This document shows, in pieces, positions 1-5,381 of a stretch of 5,381 bases of DNA (its first letter is position 1; the number at the start of each line of letters is the position of its first letter). The notes under the pieces were generated by a model that was given only the letters and a program-made list of their open reading frames with translations, was not told the DNA's origin and did not search any database. Source of the stretch: Cloacimonetes bacterium UBA6081 (lineage in GTDB: Bacteria; Cloacimonadota; Cloacimonadia; Cloacimonadales; Cloacimonadaceae). The DNA lies in NCBI GenBank assembly GCA_002428685.1, contig DIXL01000068.1, positions 1-5,381 on the forward strand. The letters are read 5' to 3'. The position numbers and the translations under genes were made by a program.

Positions 1-1
1 T

Positions 2-1291
2 GAGTTGACAATGTGGAATCTGTATTACATATATGATGATGATCCTCAAGGAAATTGGATGTGTTTTCCCGTAATAGATGATGAATCTTTCATCACTATA
101 GGTAATACGTCTTACCGCGCGGATAACATGCGGGCTTTCTTTTATGATTATGAAGGGGATCAATCTGATATGGTAAGTGCCTCCTTCAAATGGTATAATC
201 CTGCAGATCAATTTGGGGTTTATACTCATACACCAAACAGTGTAATCAGTTGGCATTATATGCACGGGATTGATGCCGATAAAGGCTTTCTTGGCTACAA
301 AGTATTATTTAGCGATCCTACAGAGACAGATAGGTTCCACGGTTATCATGTGCTTCCCGAAGCATGGGTTGAAGTTCCTGAACACACAGTAGAGAATTGG
401 ATAGGATATTTCTTACCTGAGACGCAAACTCCTCAAGCAGCTTTTGGTACTTACCTGGATGAGTTGTATTATATCCAGCATAAGGACTGGACAATGGCAC
501 GAACAATGATTAAACGAGGGGCACCATGGATAGCTATTGGAGACACACTGACCCTATCATACGGTGATATGGTGATAGTAAAGAGATTCTCACCACCCAG
601 CATAGACCAGTTTCAATGGTCAAGTGGATCTCGTACTCAAAAATACATTCGTGAAATTCCTGAGTACTTTGAATTCAACAAGGAGCCAGAATATACTGCA
701 GTATTTGTTCAAATGGACTCTCTTGCTAATATGAAAGAGATAGCTGTTATAAGCGATGGGCAGTGCTATGGCGCGGCTGTGGTAAATGGAGAAACAGTAA
801 TGATTCCAGCATTTATATCATCTTTGCCGGATGGCTCAGAATTAGAAATAGTCACTTGGGACGGTGCAAAATCAAGTGCTAACTCCATCCCTATAAACCT
901 TTTTGATCCAGACAGTGATGCATACATAAAATGCAGCTCTTTCGTAAAAAATAGTTCCGACCATTATCTGATTAAAATCGGATCAACGATTCAAGACACA
1001 GACGTACCTGCTACACTGGTATTAGGTATTGAGAACTACCCTAACCCCTTCAATCCCAGCACTACGATTAGCTACTGTGTTCCAGCTGATGGTGATGTAA
1101 GCCTCACTATCTATAACGCCAGGGGCCAATTGGTAAACACTTTGGTGAGTGAGCCCAAAACCAAAGGTAATTATCAAGTGGTCTGGGCTGGAAAAGACTC
1201 GAGAGGCAATTCTGTGGCTTCCGGCTTGTATTTCACCCGATTAGTGTCTGAAGGCAAATCCATTAGCAAGAAAATGTTGCTAATGAAGTAG
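2..1291 (+). CDS. Secreted/surface protein with C-terminal type IX-like sorting domain (5' partial)
   Basis: The reading frame is open to the left edge (GAG at 2-4 precedes the first possible start, TTG at 5), and no signal peptide is visible. This is therefore most likely the last ~430 residues of a longer exported protein. Numbering from the TTG, residues 344-428 form an Ig-like sorting domain beginning NYPNPFNPSTTI, with the 'LTIYNARGQLV' and 'GNSVASGLYFTRL' strands and a basic end, KKMLLMK. This matches the type A C-terminal domain of the type IX (Por) secretion system and the related FlgD-like fold. Before it lie a segment with 'KDWTMARTMIKRGAPWIAIG' and 'LSYGDMVIVK' (about residues 160-193) and one with 'DGQCYGAAVV' (near 251-260). 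I recall this arrangement from Cloacimonadota surface proteins, where the missing N-terminal part is often a beta-helix; that part is inference. Substrate and function are unknown. The last 258 bases are nearly identical to the end of the next gene. Confidence 0.8.
   Translation, partial: ELTMWNLYYIYDDDPQGNWMCFPVIDDESFITIGNTSYRADNMRAFFYDYEGDQSDMVSASFKWYNPADQFGVYTHTPNSVISWHYMHGIDADKGFLGYKVLFSDPTETDRFHGYHVLPEAWVEVPEHTVENWIGYFLPETQTPQAAFGTYLDELYYIQHKDWTMARTMIKRGAPWIAIGDTLTLSYGDMVIVKRFSPPSIDQFQWSSGSRTQKYIREIPEYFEFNKEPEYTAVFVQMDSLANMKEIAVISDGQCYGAAVVNGETVMIPAFISSLPDGSELEIVTWDGAKSSANSIPINLFDPDSDAYIKCSSFVKNSSDHYLIKIGSTIQDTDVPATLVLGIENYPNPFNPSTTISYCVPADGDVSLTIYNARGQLVNTLVSEPKTKGNYQVVWAGKDSRGNSVASGLYFTRLVSEGKSISKKMLLMK
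1034..1291 (+). repeat. Direct repeat, copy 1: sorting-domain cassette
   Basis: This stretch encodes the 85-residue C-terminal sorting domain and stop codon of the first gene. It matches 3484-3741 with 5 differences in 258 bases: 1130 and 1132 (TTG versus ATT, Leu to Ile), 1168 (silent), 1251 (Glu to Gly) and 1288 (silent). Similarity starts at the Asn codon of NYPNP and stops at the stop codon. The flanks on both sides are unrelated. Confidence 0.95.
1261..1285 (+). other. Perfect hairpin in the last codons of the first gene
   Basis: CATTAGCAA (1261-1269) pairs perfectly with TTGCTAATG (1277-1285), a 9-bp stem with a 7-base loop GAAAATG. It lies in the codons for the final SISKKMLLM residues, just before the TAG stop at 1289. 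No T run follows, so it is not a standard intrinsic terminator. It recurs identically at 3711-3735. It may be a consequence of the repeat's codon choice, or an RNA element at the 3' end. Confidence 0.5.
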
Positions 1292-1305
1292 AATAAACTA
1301 GGTTA

Positions 1306-1334
1306 TATGGAGCGGTGCAAGTCATCGCTCCATA
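1306..1334 (+). other. Strong intergenic hairpin before the beta-helix gene
   Basis: TATGGAGCG (1306-1314) is the exact reverse complement of CGCTCCATA (1326-1334). Pairing can continue inward through 1315-1317 with 1323-1325 (one G-T wobble), giving about 12 bp around the loop CAAGT. It sits between the stop of the first gene and the ribosome binding site of the next. No T tract follows, so an intrinsic terminator is unlikely. An mRNA processing, stability or attenuation element is possible. Confidence 0.6.
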
Positions 1335-1340
1335 CCTGAA

Positions 1341-1347
1341 GAAAGGA
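1341..1347 (+). promoter_or_regulatory. Ribosome binding site of the beta-helix gene
   Basis: GAAAGGA lies 6 bases before ATG 1354, a good Shine-Dalgarno match. It fixes the start at 1354. The GTG at 1315, 13 codons earlier in the same frame, has only a GGAG two bases away and is buried in the intergenic hairpin. Translation from ATG 1354 also puts the hydrophobic signal peptide directly at the N-terminus. Confidence 0.75.
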
Positions 1348-1353
1348 ACCTTT

Positions 1354-3741
1354 ATGATAAAGTACATATTAGCATCCATACTACTGCTTCCATTGGCAGT
1401 ATTTGGGATTATCAGACATGTGTCCCTAGATGGCACCCAGGCCTACACTTCCATTCAGACAGCCATCAACGATGCTCAAAGTGGAGACATAATACTGGTT
1501 CATCCGGGACGCTATATCGAGAATATCGATCTCTCCAATAAGCAGAACATTGTTTTAGCTTCCTTGGAATATACTTTAGGAGACACTACTTTCGTTAGTA
1601 CCACGATCATCGATGGCTCTGCCAATGCGAATTCAACGGTTCTCTTCTATGAAAATGTAGTAGATATAACCCTTAGGGGATTCTCAATTACTGGTGGTAG
1701 CGGCTATGATTATTATAATGGTGAATCTCCCCGTCAAGTTTTCGGGGGGGGGATTTTCATCTACTCAAATTGTTCAGCCACTCTGAAAAATCTATATGTT
1801 TACGGGAATAAGGCCTCAATGGGAGGTGGAATAACCGTATTACAAACCAATACTATTGCCCTCAACAATGTAAGTGTCCATAATAACATTGCAAGATATA
1901 CAGGAGGTGGGCTTCACATAGGCAGTTCTCCACAGAATGGAGCACCAACTGTGATATTCTCACAAATAGACAGGTGTAGCATCTATAACAATTTTGCCCA
2001 GTGGGGAATGGATATACACTGGCACTATATACATTATGGCACAGTTTCTATCTATCTGAAAAAGTTCACAGTGCCTACCTATGAGCGCTATTATGCCGAT
2101 CATTATGATGCGGGTTATGATACCAGCCCCTATGTGGTGTTTGACATCCAGGAAGCCTATCTGCAGCCGATTGATGCGGATATATATGTGAGCCCTGCCG
2201 GTAGTGATAGTAACGATGGGCTTACTCCGTCCACAGCCCTTAAAACACCCTCGCTGGGAATGCAGAGAATAGCAAGTAATCCCAATACCCCACATACAGT
2301 CTATTTGCTGGAGGGAGAACATCACAATGTGATGATGGGGGAGTATATACCTATAGCCATAAAGGATTATACTACACTCAAAGGTGTTTCTGAAAGCCAA
2401 ACGAGATTGTATGCAGAAGATTTGGTTGAGGGAACTGGTGCGGTTACAATGGGAATTCAGCGGTTTGGGATGGGTTTGAAAGATCTTAGCATCTCTACCA
2501 ATATGGCTTCCGCTCTTTTCAGTTGGGAGATCTTCGATTGTCAGCTAAGCGACATAACTATCGAGGATTGCTCTACAAACAAGTGGATTGTGGGTTTGGG
2601 CTATATAAACAGTACCTTCTCATTACAGAACATCACCATGAAAAACAACACCGCTTTCCATTATGATTTCGGGATGAACATTAAGGGAGCGGTGATCAAG
2701 ATGGATAACATCGTGATTAGGGACAGCCGGGTACCAAGCTATAATCCTTACTGGTATCAGAGAGGGTGTGGAGCATTTGATATTGCCGTGCGGGATACTC
2801 TGATAATTAGCAATAGCAAGTTCATAAACAACACCCACTATTCCGAAGATGGCTTTGCCAATTACAGGATAAGTTCAGGACCGCAGTTCGCACCCGTGAT
2901 AATACTGGATAACTGTCTCTTTGCGAATAATACAACCAGCGGAGGGGTCCGCGACATAGATATATTCTTTGGCCATAGCTCAGATATTATTAATTGTACT
3001 TTTGCCAATAACACAGGCACCTATCCGGATTATATGCTGATGGGAACAAATACTAACAAGTTTGTAAACTGCATTTTTTCAAACAATAGCAATTCCTATG
3101 ACATACGTACTACAGAGCAAACCACTATAGAGAATTGCCTGTTCAGCAGATCGACAAACATGTATCGAGTTTACAATGATGCATCATTGACGTGGGGGTC
3201 TAACAATATCATTAGCGCAGACCCATTGTTTGTGGGAGGAGAACCAAGCAACATTACATATTACTATCTCTGTTCGGATGATGGCAATGGATACTCACCT
3301 GCCATTGATGCCGGGACAATAAGTCCTTATGTGCTCCCCCAGAGTTATACTGTGCCACTCTATGACGCATTTGGTAATCCAAGAATATATGGATCGGGCA
3401 TAGACATAGGTTGTTATGAATCTCCAGGATACACAGGTATCGAGGAGGATGTAAATCCCCCAGTCAGTGGTCTGCTATTAACAAACTACCCTAACCCCTT
3501 CAATCCCAGCACTACGATTAGCTACTGTGTTCCAGCTGATGGTGATGTAAGCCTCACTATCTATAACGCCAGGGGCCAAATTGTAAACACTTTGGTGAGT
3601 GAGCCCAAAACCAAAGGCAATTATCAAGTGGTCTGGGCTGGAAAAGACTCGAGAGGCAATTCTGTGGCTTCCGGCTTGTATTTCACCCGATTAGTGTCTG
3701 GAGGCAAATCCATTAGCAAGAAAATGTTGCTAATGAAATAG
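1354..3741 (+). CDS. Secreted right-handed beta-helix protein with C-terminal type IX-like sorting domain
   Basis: The protein has 795 residues. Residues 1-18 (MIKYILASILLLPLAVFG) look like a Sec signal peptide. Residues ~25-215 are a first parallel beta-helix, beginning like a pectin-lyase-type repeat protein (YTSIQTAINDAQSGDIILVHPG). It has three GGG turns at residues 131, 157 and 184, about one per 26-27 residues, as expected for successive coils. Residues 220-275 are a Tyr/His-rich connector (DIHWHYIHYGTVS). A second beta-helix starts at ~277 with a DUF1565-like opening (IYVSPAGSDSNDG) and ends near 683-689 in IDIGCYE, the closing motif seen in many such proteins. Residues 711-795 are the NYPNPFNP sorting domain. 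Similar folds occur in polysaccharide-active enzymes and adhesins; no catalytic residues are recognisable, so adhesin, surface-layer or glycan-binding roles are equally possible. The stop overlaps the ribosome binding site of the next gene. A run of nine G lies at 1744-1752. Confidence 0.88.
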   Translation: MIKYILASILLLPLAVFGIIRHVSLDGTQAYTSIQTAINDAQSGDIILVHPGRYIENIDLSNKQNIVLASLEYTLGDTTFVSTTIIDGSANANSTVLFYENVVDITLRGFSITGGSGYDYYNGESPRQVFGGGIFIYSNCSATLKNLYVYGNKASMGGGITVLQTNTIALNNVSVHNNIARYTGGGLHIGSSPQNGAPTVIFSQIDRCSIYNNFAQWGMDIHWHYIHYGTVSIYLKKFTVPTYERYYADHYDAGYDTSPYVVFDIQEAYLQPIDADIYVSPAGSDSNDGLTPSTALKTPSLGMQRIASNPNTPHTVYLLEGEHHNVMMGEYIPIAIKDYTTLKGVSESQTRLYAEDLVEGTGAVTMGIQRFGMGLKDLSISTNMASALFSWEIFDCQLSDITIEDCSTNKWIVGLGYINSTFSLQNITMKNNTAFHYDFGMNIKGAVIKMDNIVIRDSRVPSYNPYWYQRGCGAFDIAVRDTLIISNSKFINNTHYSEDGFANYRISSGPQFAPVIILDNCLFANNTTSGGVRDIDIFFGHSSDIINCTFANNTGTYPDYMLMGTNTNKFVNCIFSNNSNSYDIRTTEQTTIENCLFSRSTNMYRVYNDASLTWGSNNIISADPLFVGGEPSNITYYYLCSDDGNGYSPAIDAGTISPYVLPQSYTVPLYDAFGNPRIYGSGIDIGCYESPGYTGIEEDVNPPVSGLLLTNYPNPFNPSTTISYCVPADGDVSLTIYNARGQIVNTLVSEPKTKGNYQVVWAGKDSRGNSVASGLYFTRLVSGGKSISKKMLLMK
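1744..1752 (+). repeat. G9 homopolymer inside the beta-helix gene
   Basis: Nine consecutive G encode Gly131-133 as GGG GGG GGG. The equivalent glycine triplets at 1822-1830 and 1903-1911 use mixed codons (GGA GGT GGA and GGA GGT GGG), so the protein sequence does not require the run. Loss of one G leads to TGA at 1784-1786. Gain of one leads to TAA at 1809-1811. Either change would cut the protein to about 140-155 residues. Confidence 0.9.
3484..3741 (+). repeat. Direct repeat, copy 2: sorting-domain cassette
   Basis: This second copy of the 258-base unit at 1034-1291 lies in the same orientation, 2450 bases downstream, and encodes residues 711-795 of the beta-helix protein plus the stop. 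253 of 258 bases and 83 of 85 residues are identical to copy 1. The upstream parts of the two genes share no visible DNA similarity. Confidence 0.95.
3711..3735 (+). other. Perfect hairpin in the last codons of the beta-helix gene
   Basis: This is the same 9-bp stem as at 1261-1285: CATTAGCAA (3711-3719) with TTGCTAATG (3727-3735) around a 7-base loop. It ends 3 bases before the TAG stop and 4 bases before the AGGA that serves the next gene. It could slow ribosomes or expose that site. No T run follows. Confidence 0.5.
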
Positions 3742-3743
3742 GA
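3740..3743 (+). promoter_or_regulatory. Ribosome binding site of the DUF192 gene, overlapping the upstream stop
   Basis: AGGA at 3740-3743 shares two bases with the TAG stop of the beta-helix gene and lies 7 bases before ATG 3751. The arrangement suggests translational coupling between the two genes and leaves no room for a separate promoter in the 9-base gap. Confidence 0.65.
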
Positions 3744-3750
3744 CAGTATT

Positions 3751-4242
3751 ATGAGTAAACCTATGCTGCTTATCATTCTGCTTGTAGCCATGATTTTGGC
3801 TTGGGGCTGCAAAAAACCTGAGACCGAACCGGTGGAACAAGCCCCAAAATATGAATTCCGGAAAGACGGCATACTGGAGATTATTGGTCAAGATAATGCA
3901 GTTAAAACCAGCTTTGAGATTGAGATTGTACAAAAAGAAGAAGAAGTGATGCGCGGCCTAAAAAACCGCGATAAAATGGAGGCAAACCAGGGAATGCTAT
4001 TCATCTTTGCTAATCCGGATTATTACGATTTCTGGATGCAAGATACCTATTTGCCCCTGGATATGCTATTCATTGGTGCCGACAAAATCATATTCCAAAT
4101 TCACGAAAATGCACAGCCTTTCAGTGAAGAGCGCATTTCTCCCATAAAGCCAAACAGCTATGTTTTGGAACTAAATGCCGGAATAGCTGCAGCCCAAAAG
4201 ATAAAAACCGGAGACAGGATTTCATGGAAAAATTTACCGTAA
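3751..4242 (+). CDS. DUF192 family lipoprotein
   Basis: The product has 163 residues. Residues 1-19 are a lipoprotein signal (hydrophobic LLIILLVAMILAWG) and Cys20 is the likely lipidation site. The -3 residue is Ala rather than the usual Leu, so the lipobox is slightly atypical. KKP follows Cys20 with no Asp at +2, so under the E. coli rule it would go to the outer membrane. Residues ~50-160 are a full DUF192 domain (PF02643): MRGLKNR (67-73), GMLFIF (81-86), FWMQDT (94-99, usually FWMKNT), LPLDMLFI (101-108), YVLELNAG (137-144) and GDRISW (154-159). The family is widespread and usually exported, but its biochemical function is not established. The gene starts 9 bases after the beta-helix gene and overlaps the deacetylase-like gene by 19 bases, so all three are probably co-transcribed. 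Family assignment is firm; the role is unknown. Confidence 0.92.
   Translation: MSKPMLLIILLVAMILAWGCKKPETEPVEQAPKYEFRKDGILEIIGQDNAVKTSFEIEIVQKEEEVMRGLKNRDKMEANQGMLFIFANPDYYDFWMQDTYLPLDMLFIGADKIIFQIHENAQPFSEERISPIKPNSYVLELNAGIAAAQKIKTGDRISWKNLP
4210..4219 (+). promoter_or_regulatory. Ribosome binding site of the YibQ-like gene, inside the DUF192 gene
   Basis: GGAG at 4210-4213 and AGGA at 4216-4219 precede ATG 4224 by 10 and 4 bases. Either could serve. Both lie in the last codons of the DUF192 gene, which fits coupled translation across the 19-base overlap. Confidence 0.5.
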
Positions 4243-5126
4243 CAGTCCTTGTGGCAATCGCCTTGCTCATGTTCAGTTGCAAGGGAAAATCAGTTGGTGA
4301 TGATGGGGTGGAAAGTCAGAATGAACAGGAATGGACAGATTCACCGGAAAATACTGATCAGACGGAATCCACAACGGAGGCCACAGTAGATATCTCGGAA
4401 CTGAAAGCCTATCAATACAGTTGGTCTGAAAACGACAAAATGCCGCCTTTGGTTATTGTGATAGACGATTTTGGCCAAAGCAGCGGACAATTACTGGAAG
4501 ATTTTGCGGCTCTGCCCCGTGAAATAGCTTTTGCCATATTGCCCGATTTGCCCCACTCTCAAACGTCTGCCCGCCTTGCCGATAAAACCAGTCATGAAGT
4601 GCTGATCCACGTTCCAATGCAGCCGGTGGATAATAGTGCCAATCCCGGAAAACGCTATATCAAAAGCGGAATGGAGCAAGCCGAGATTGCGGATTTGTTA
4701 CAAGAATTTTATGCGCAAATGCCCAATGCTATTGCCGCAAACAATCATATGGGTAGCGCAGCAACGGCAGATTATGCTACTATGAATTATGTTTTACAAG
4801 AATTGGACGAACTGGGATTGTTCTTTTTGGATAGCGCAACCACAGGGAAAAGTGCAGTGCCTGCTGCGGCTTTAAAACTTGGGCAAAAAACGGCGAAGCG
4901 CGATATCTTTTTGGATGTACCGGATAATAGCGATGCCACTTTGATTGGCAAAATCCAGTCTTTGGGCAAATACAAAGGTCGCAATGAACCGGTGGTGATT
5001 ATAACGCATTGCCATACACGCGATAAACTGATCGCCCTGCAGAAATTTATTGCTCAGATAAGCGATATGGGAATTGAACTGATCCCACCCAGCAAAATGT
5101 ATAAAAAGCTGGCATCACCAGCATAA
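4224..5126 (+). CDS. YibQ-like divergent polysaccharide deacetylase family lipoprotein
   Basis: The product has 300 residues. Residues 1-18 are a lipoprotein signal ending LLMFS, with Cys19 the probable lipid anchor. Residues ~20-60 are an acidic Ser/Thr/Gln-rich linker. Residues ~75-297 are a divergent polysaccharide deacetylase domain (PF04748, formerly DUF610, as in E. coli YibQ). Its motifs are VIVIDDFG (77-84), AILPDLPHS (104-112), HEVLIHVPMQP (124-134), NNHMGS (173-178), FFLDS (200-204), RDIFLDV (226-232) and THCH (261-264). Asp81/82, His129, His175 and His262/264 are candidate metal or catalytic positions by comparison with the fold; this is inference. Members usually act in the periplasm and are suspected, not proven, to modify cell-wall or other polysaccharide. 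The linker suggests reach from the membrane into the periplasm. This is the last gene of the forward run, 4 bases from the convergent reverse-strand gene. Confidence 0.92.
   Translation: MEKFTVTVLVAIALLMFSCKGKSVGDDGVESQNEQEWTDSPENTDQTESTTEATVDISELKAYQYSWSENDKMPPLVIVIDDFGQSSGQLLEDFAALPREIAFAILPDLPHSQTSARLADKTSHEVLIHVPMQPVDNSANPGKRYIKSGMEQAEIADLLQEFYAQMPNAIAANNHMGSAATADYATMNYVLQELDELGLFFLDSATTGKSAVPAAALKLGQKTAKRDIFLDVPDNSDATLIGKIQSLGKYKGRNEPVVIITHCHTRDKLIALQKFIAQISDMGIELIPPSKMYKKLASPA
5103..5122 (-). terminator. Possible intrinsic terminator for the reverse-strand gene
   Basis: Read on the reverse strand, GCTGG (5122-5118), loop TGATG, CCAGC (5112-5108) is followed directly by TTTTT (5107-5103). 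This is the stem plus T-tract layout of a Rho-independent terminator, beginning 8 bases past the TAG stop of the reverse-strand gene. The stem is only 5 bp, so it may be weak. It is embedded in the last codons of the YibQ-like gene on the other strand. Confidence 0.45.
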
Positions 5127-5130
5127 ATAG

Positions 5131-5334
5131 CTACTTCATGCCAAACCAGTTAGTATCGTTCAGGTCGGCCTTAAACTGCTGTTTGTCTTCTGCTCCGGCT
5201 ATCTTTTTTCCGGCTTCTTCAGCCAAAGTGTAATATTTATTATACAGCTCTTTGTTCGCTAAAAGTGCCTGAACCCTGGCCATAGCTTCATAACAATAGG
5301 CCAGGTCCCAGTCTTCCGGTTTAATCTCTTCCAT
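5131..5334 (-). pseudogene. C-terminal fragment of a small conserved helical protein, apparently 5'-truncated
   Basis: The longest product from an ATG is 67 residues. It contains EDWDLAYCYEAMARV (7-21) and LAEEAGKKIAGAED (37-50). From memory these match the second half of a widespread family of ~110-165-residue uncharacterised helical, TPR-like proteins, whose members read '...CLEIC(E)EN..DFDLAFAYEALARA...LAEEAG..I...D'. The first half of that family (a conserved 'W.ISRVYA.LGR..PALYHA' stretch) is missing. Upstream, the frame continues as LLLLICCW, which could be the degraded family sequence before the DWDL motif, but it meets TGA at 5371-5373 (reverse strand). No Shine-Dalgarno sequence precedes ATG 5334. 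The gene is therefore probably broken by insertion, deletion or frameshift, although the window ends too soon to prove it. A short functional gene is the alternative. It converges on the YibQ-like gene with a 4-base gap. Confidence 0.55.
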
Positions 5335-5358
5335 CCAGCAGCATATGAGAAGGAGTAA

Positions 5359-5381
5359 ACTAGTGTTGTGTCAAACTTGGT
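5359..5381. mobile_element. Possible end of an insertion element at the right edge
   Basis: Similarity to the reverse-strand protein family seems to stop near 5356. The next bases, reading TAGTGTTGTGTCAA from 5361, resemble in my recollection the terminal sequence of some insertion elements. No transposase, inverted-repeat partner or target duplication is visible because the window ends at 5381. This is a weak call. An alternative reading is a forward gene start: AAGGAG at 5350-5355 lies 7 bases before GTG 5363. Confidence 0.2.

Noticed and set aside
1277..1308. Possible promoter, TTGCTA then TTATAT, upstream of the beta-helix gene
   Set aside because: The spacing is about 20 bases, both boxes are weak, and the first box is explained by the coding hairpin.
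1960..2400. 146-residue reverse-strand open frame inside the beta-helix gene
   Set aside because: It is antisense to a well-supported gene, has no recognisable domain, and is low-complexity in a way typical of an antisense shadow.
3624..3933. Two overlapping reverse-strand open frames across the beta-helix/DUF192 junction
   Set aside because: Both are antisense to clear coding sequence and show no family similarity.
3952..3970. CGCGG/CCGCG hairpin with A6 in the loop inside the DUF192 gene
   Set aside because: The stem is only 5 bp, lies in the conserved RGLKNR coding motif and has no T run. It is probably chance.
5110..5143. TGGCAT/ATGCCA inverted repeat across the convergent gene ends
   Set aside because: A 6-bp stem with a 22-base loop and no forward T run is too weak for a terminator of the YibQ-like gene.
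5350..5381. Forward gene start: AAGGAG followed by GTG at 5363
   Set aside because: Only six codons are visible before the window ends, and the A/G-rich motif is also the antisense of the broken gene's codons. Mentioned only as an alternative.
1..5381. CRISPR array, tRNA, rRNA, riboswitch, toxin-antitoxin or defence genes
   Set aside because: No spaced short repeats, tRNA-like folds or motifs of such systems were seen on either strand.

Overview
The window reads as part of a Gram-negative, probably anaerobic bacterium of the Cloacimonadota (Candidatus Cloacimonas-like) or a close FCB-group relative. This rests on recall of protein style: secreted proteins that end in a NYPNPFNPSTTI...KKMLLMK sorting domain, a 'DWTM...LSYGDMVIVK' plus 'DGQCYGAAVV' domain arrangement, and right-handed beta-helix proteins ending in a G-x-DIG-x-YE motif. 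No rRNA or tRNA marker is present, so the assignment is provisional.

Layout. (1) Positions 2-1291 (+): the 3' part of a large secreted or surface protein whose beginning lies outside the window. (2) Positions 1292-1353: a short gap with a strong hairpin and a good ribosome binding site. (3) Positions 1354-3741 (+): a complete 795-residue secreted beta-helix protein. It ends in a C-terminal sorting domain whose DNA is about 98% identical to that of gene 1. (4) Positions 3751-4242 (+): a lipoprotein of the DUF192 family. (5) Positions 4224-5126 (+): a lipoprotein of the YibQ-like divergent polysaccharide deacetylase family, overlapping the previous gene by 19 bases. (6) Positions 5131-5334 (-): the C-terminal part of a small conserved protein, convergent with gene 5 and apparently broken at its 5' end close to the window edge. 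A mobile element end may lie there.

Genes 3 to 5 are packed tightly (9-base gap, then a 19-base overlap), so they are probably one transcript that may start upstream of gene 1. All four forward genes encode exported products: two proteins with a type IX-like C-terminal signal and two lipoproteins. The region is therefore a cell-envelope and surface block.

The most notable signals are the cassette-like near-identity of the two sorting domains (258 bases, bounded exactly by the NYPNP motif and the stop codon), an in-frame run of nine G in the beta-helix gene that could make it phase-variable, a perfect 9-bp hairpin formed by the last codons of both surface genes, and the disrupted reverse-strand gene at the right edge. 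I see no defence system, CRISPR array, RNA gene or complete mobile element.
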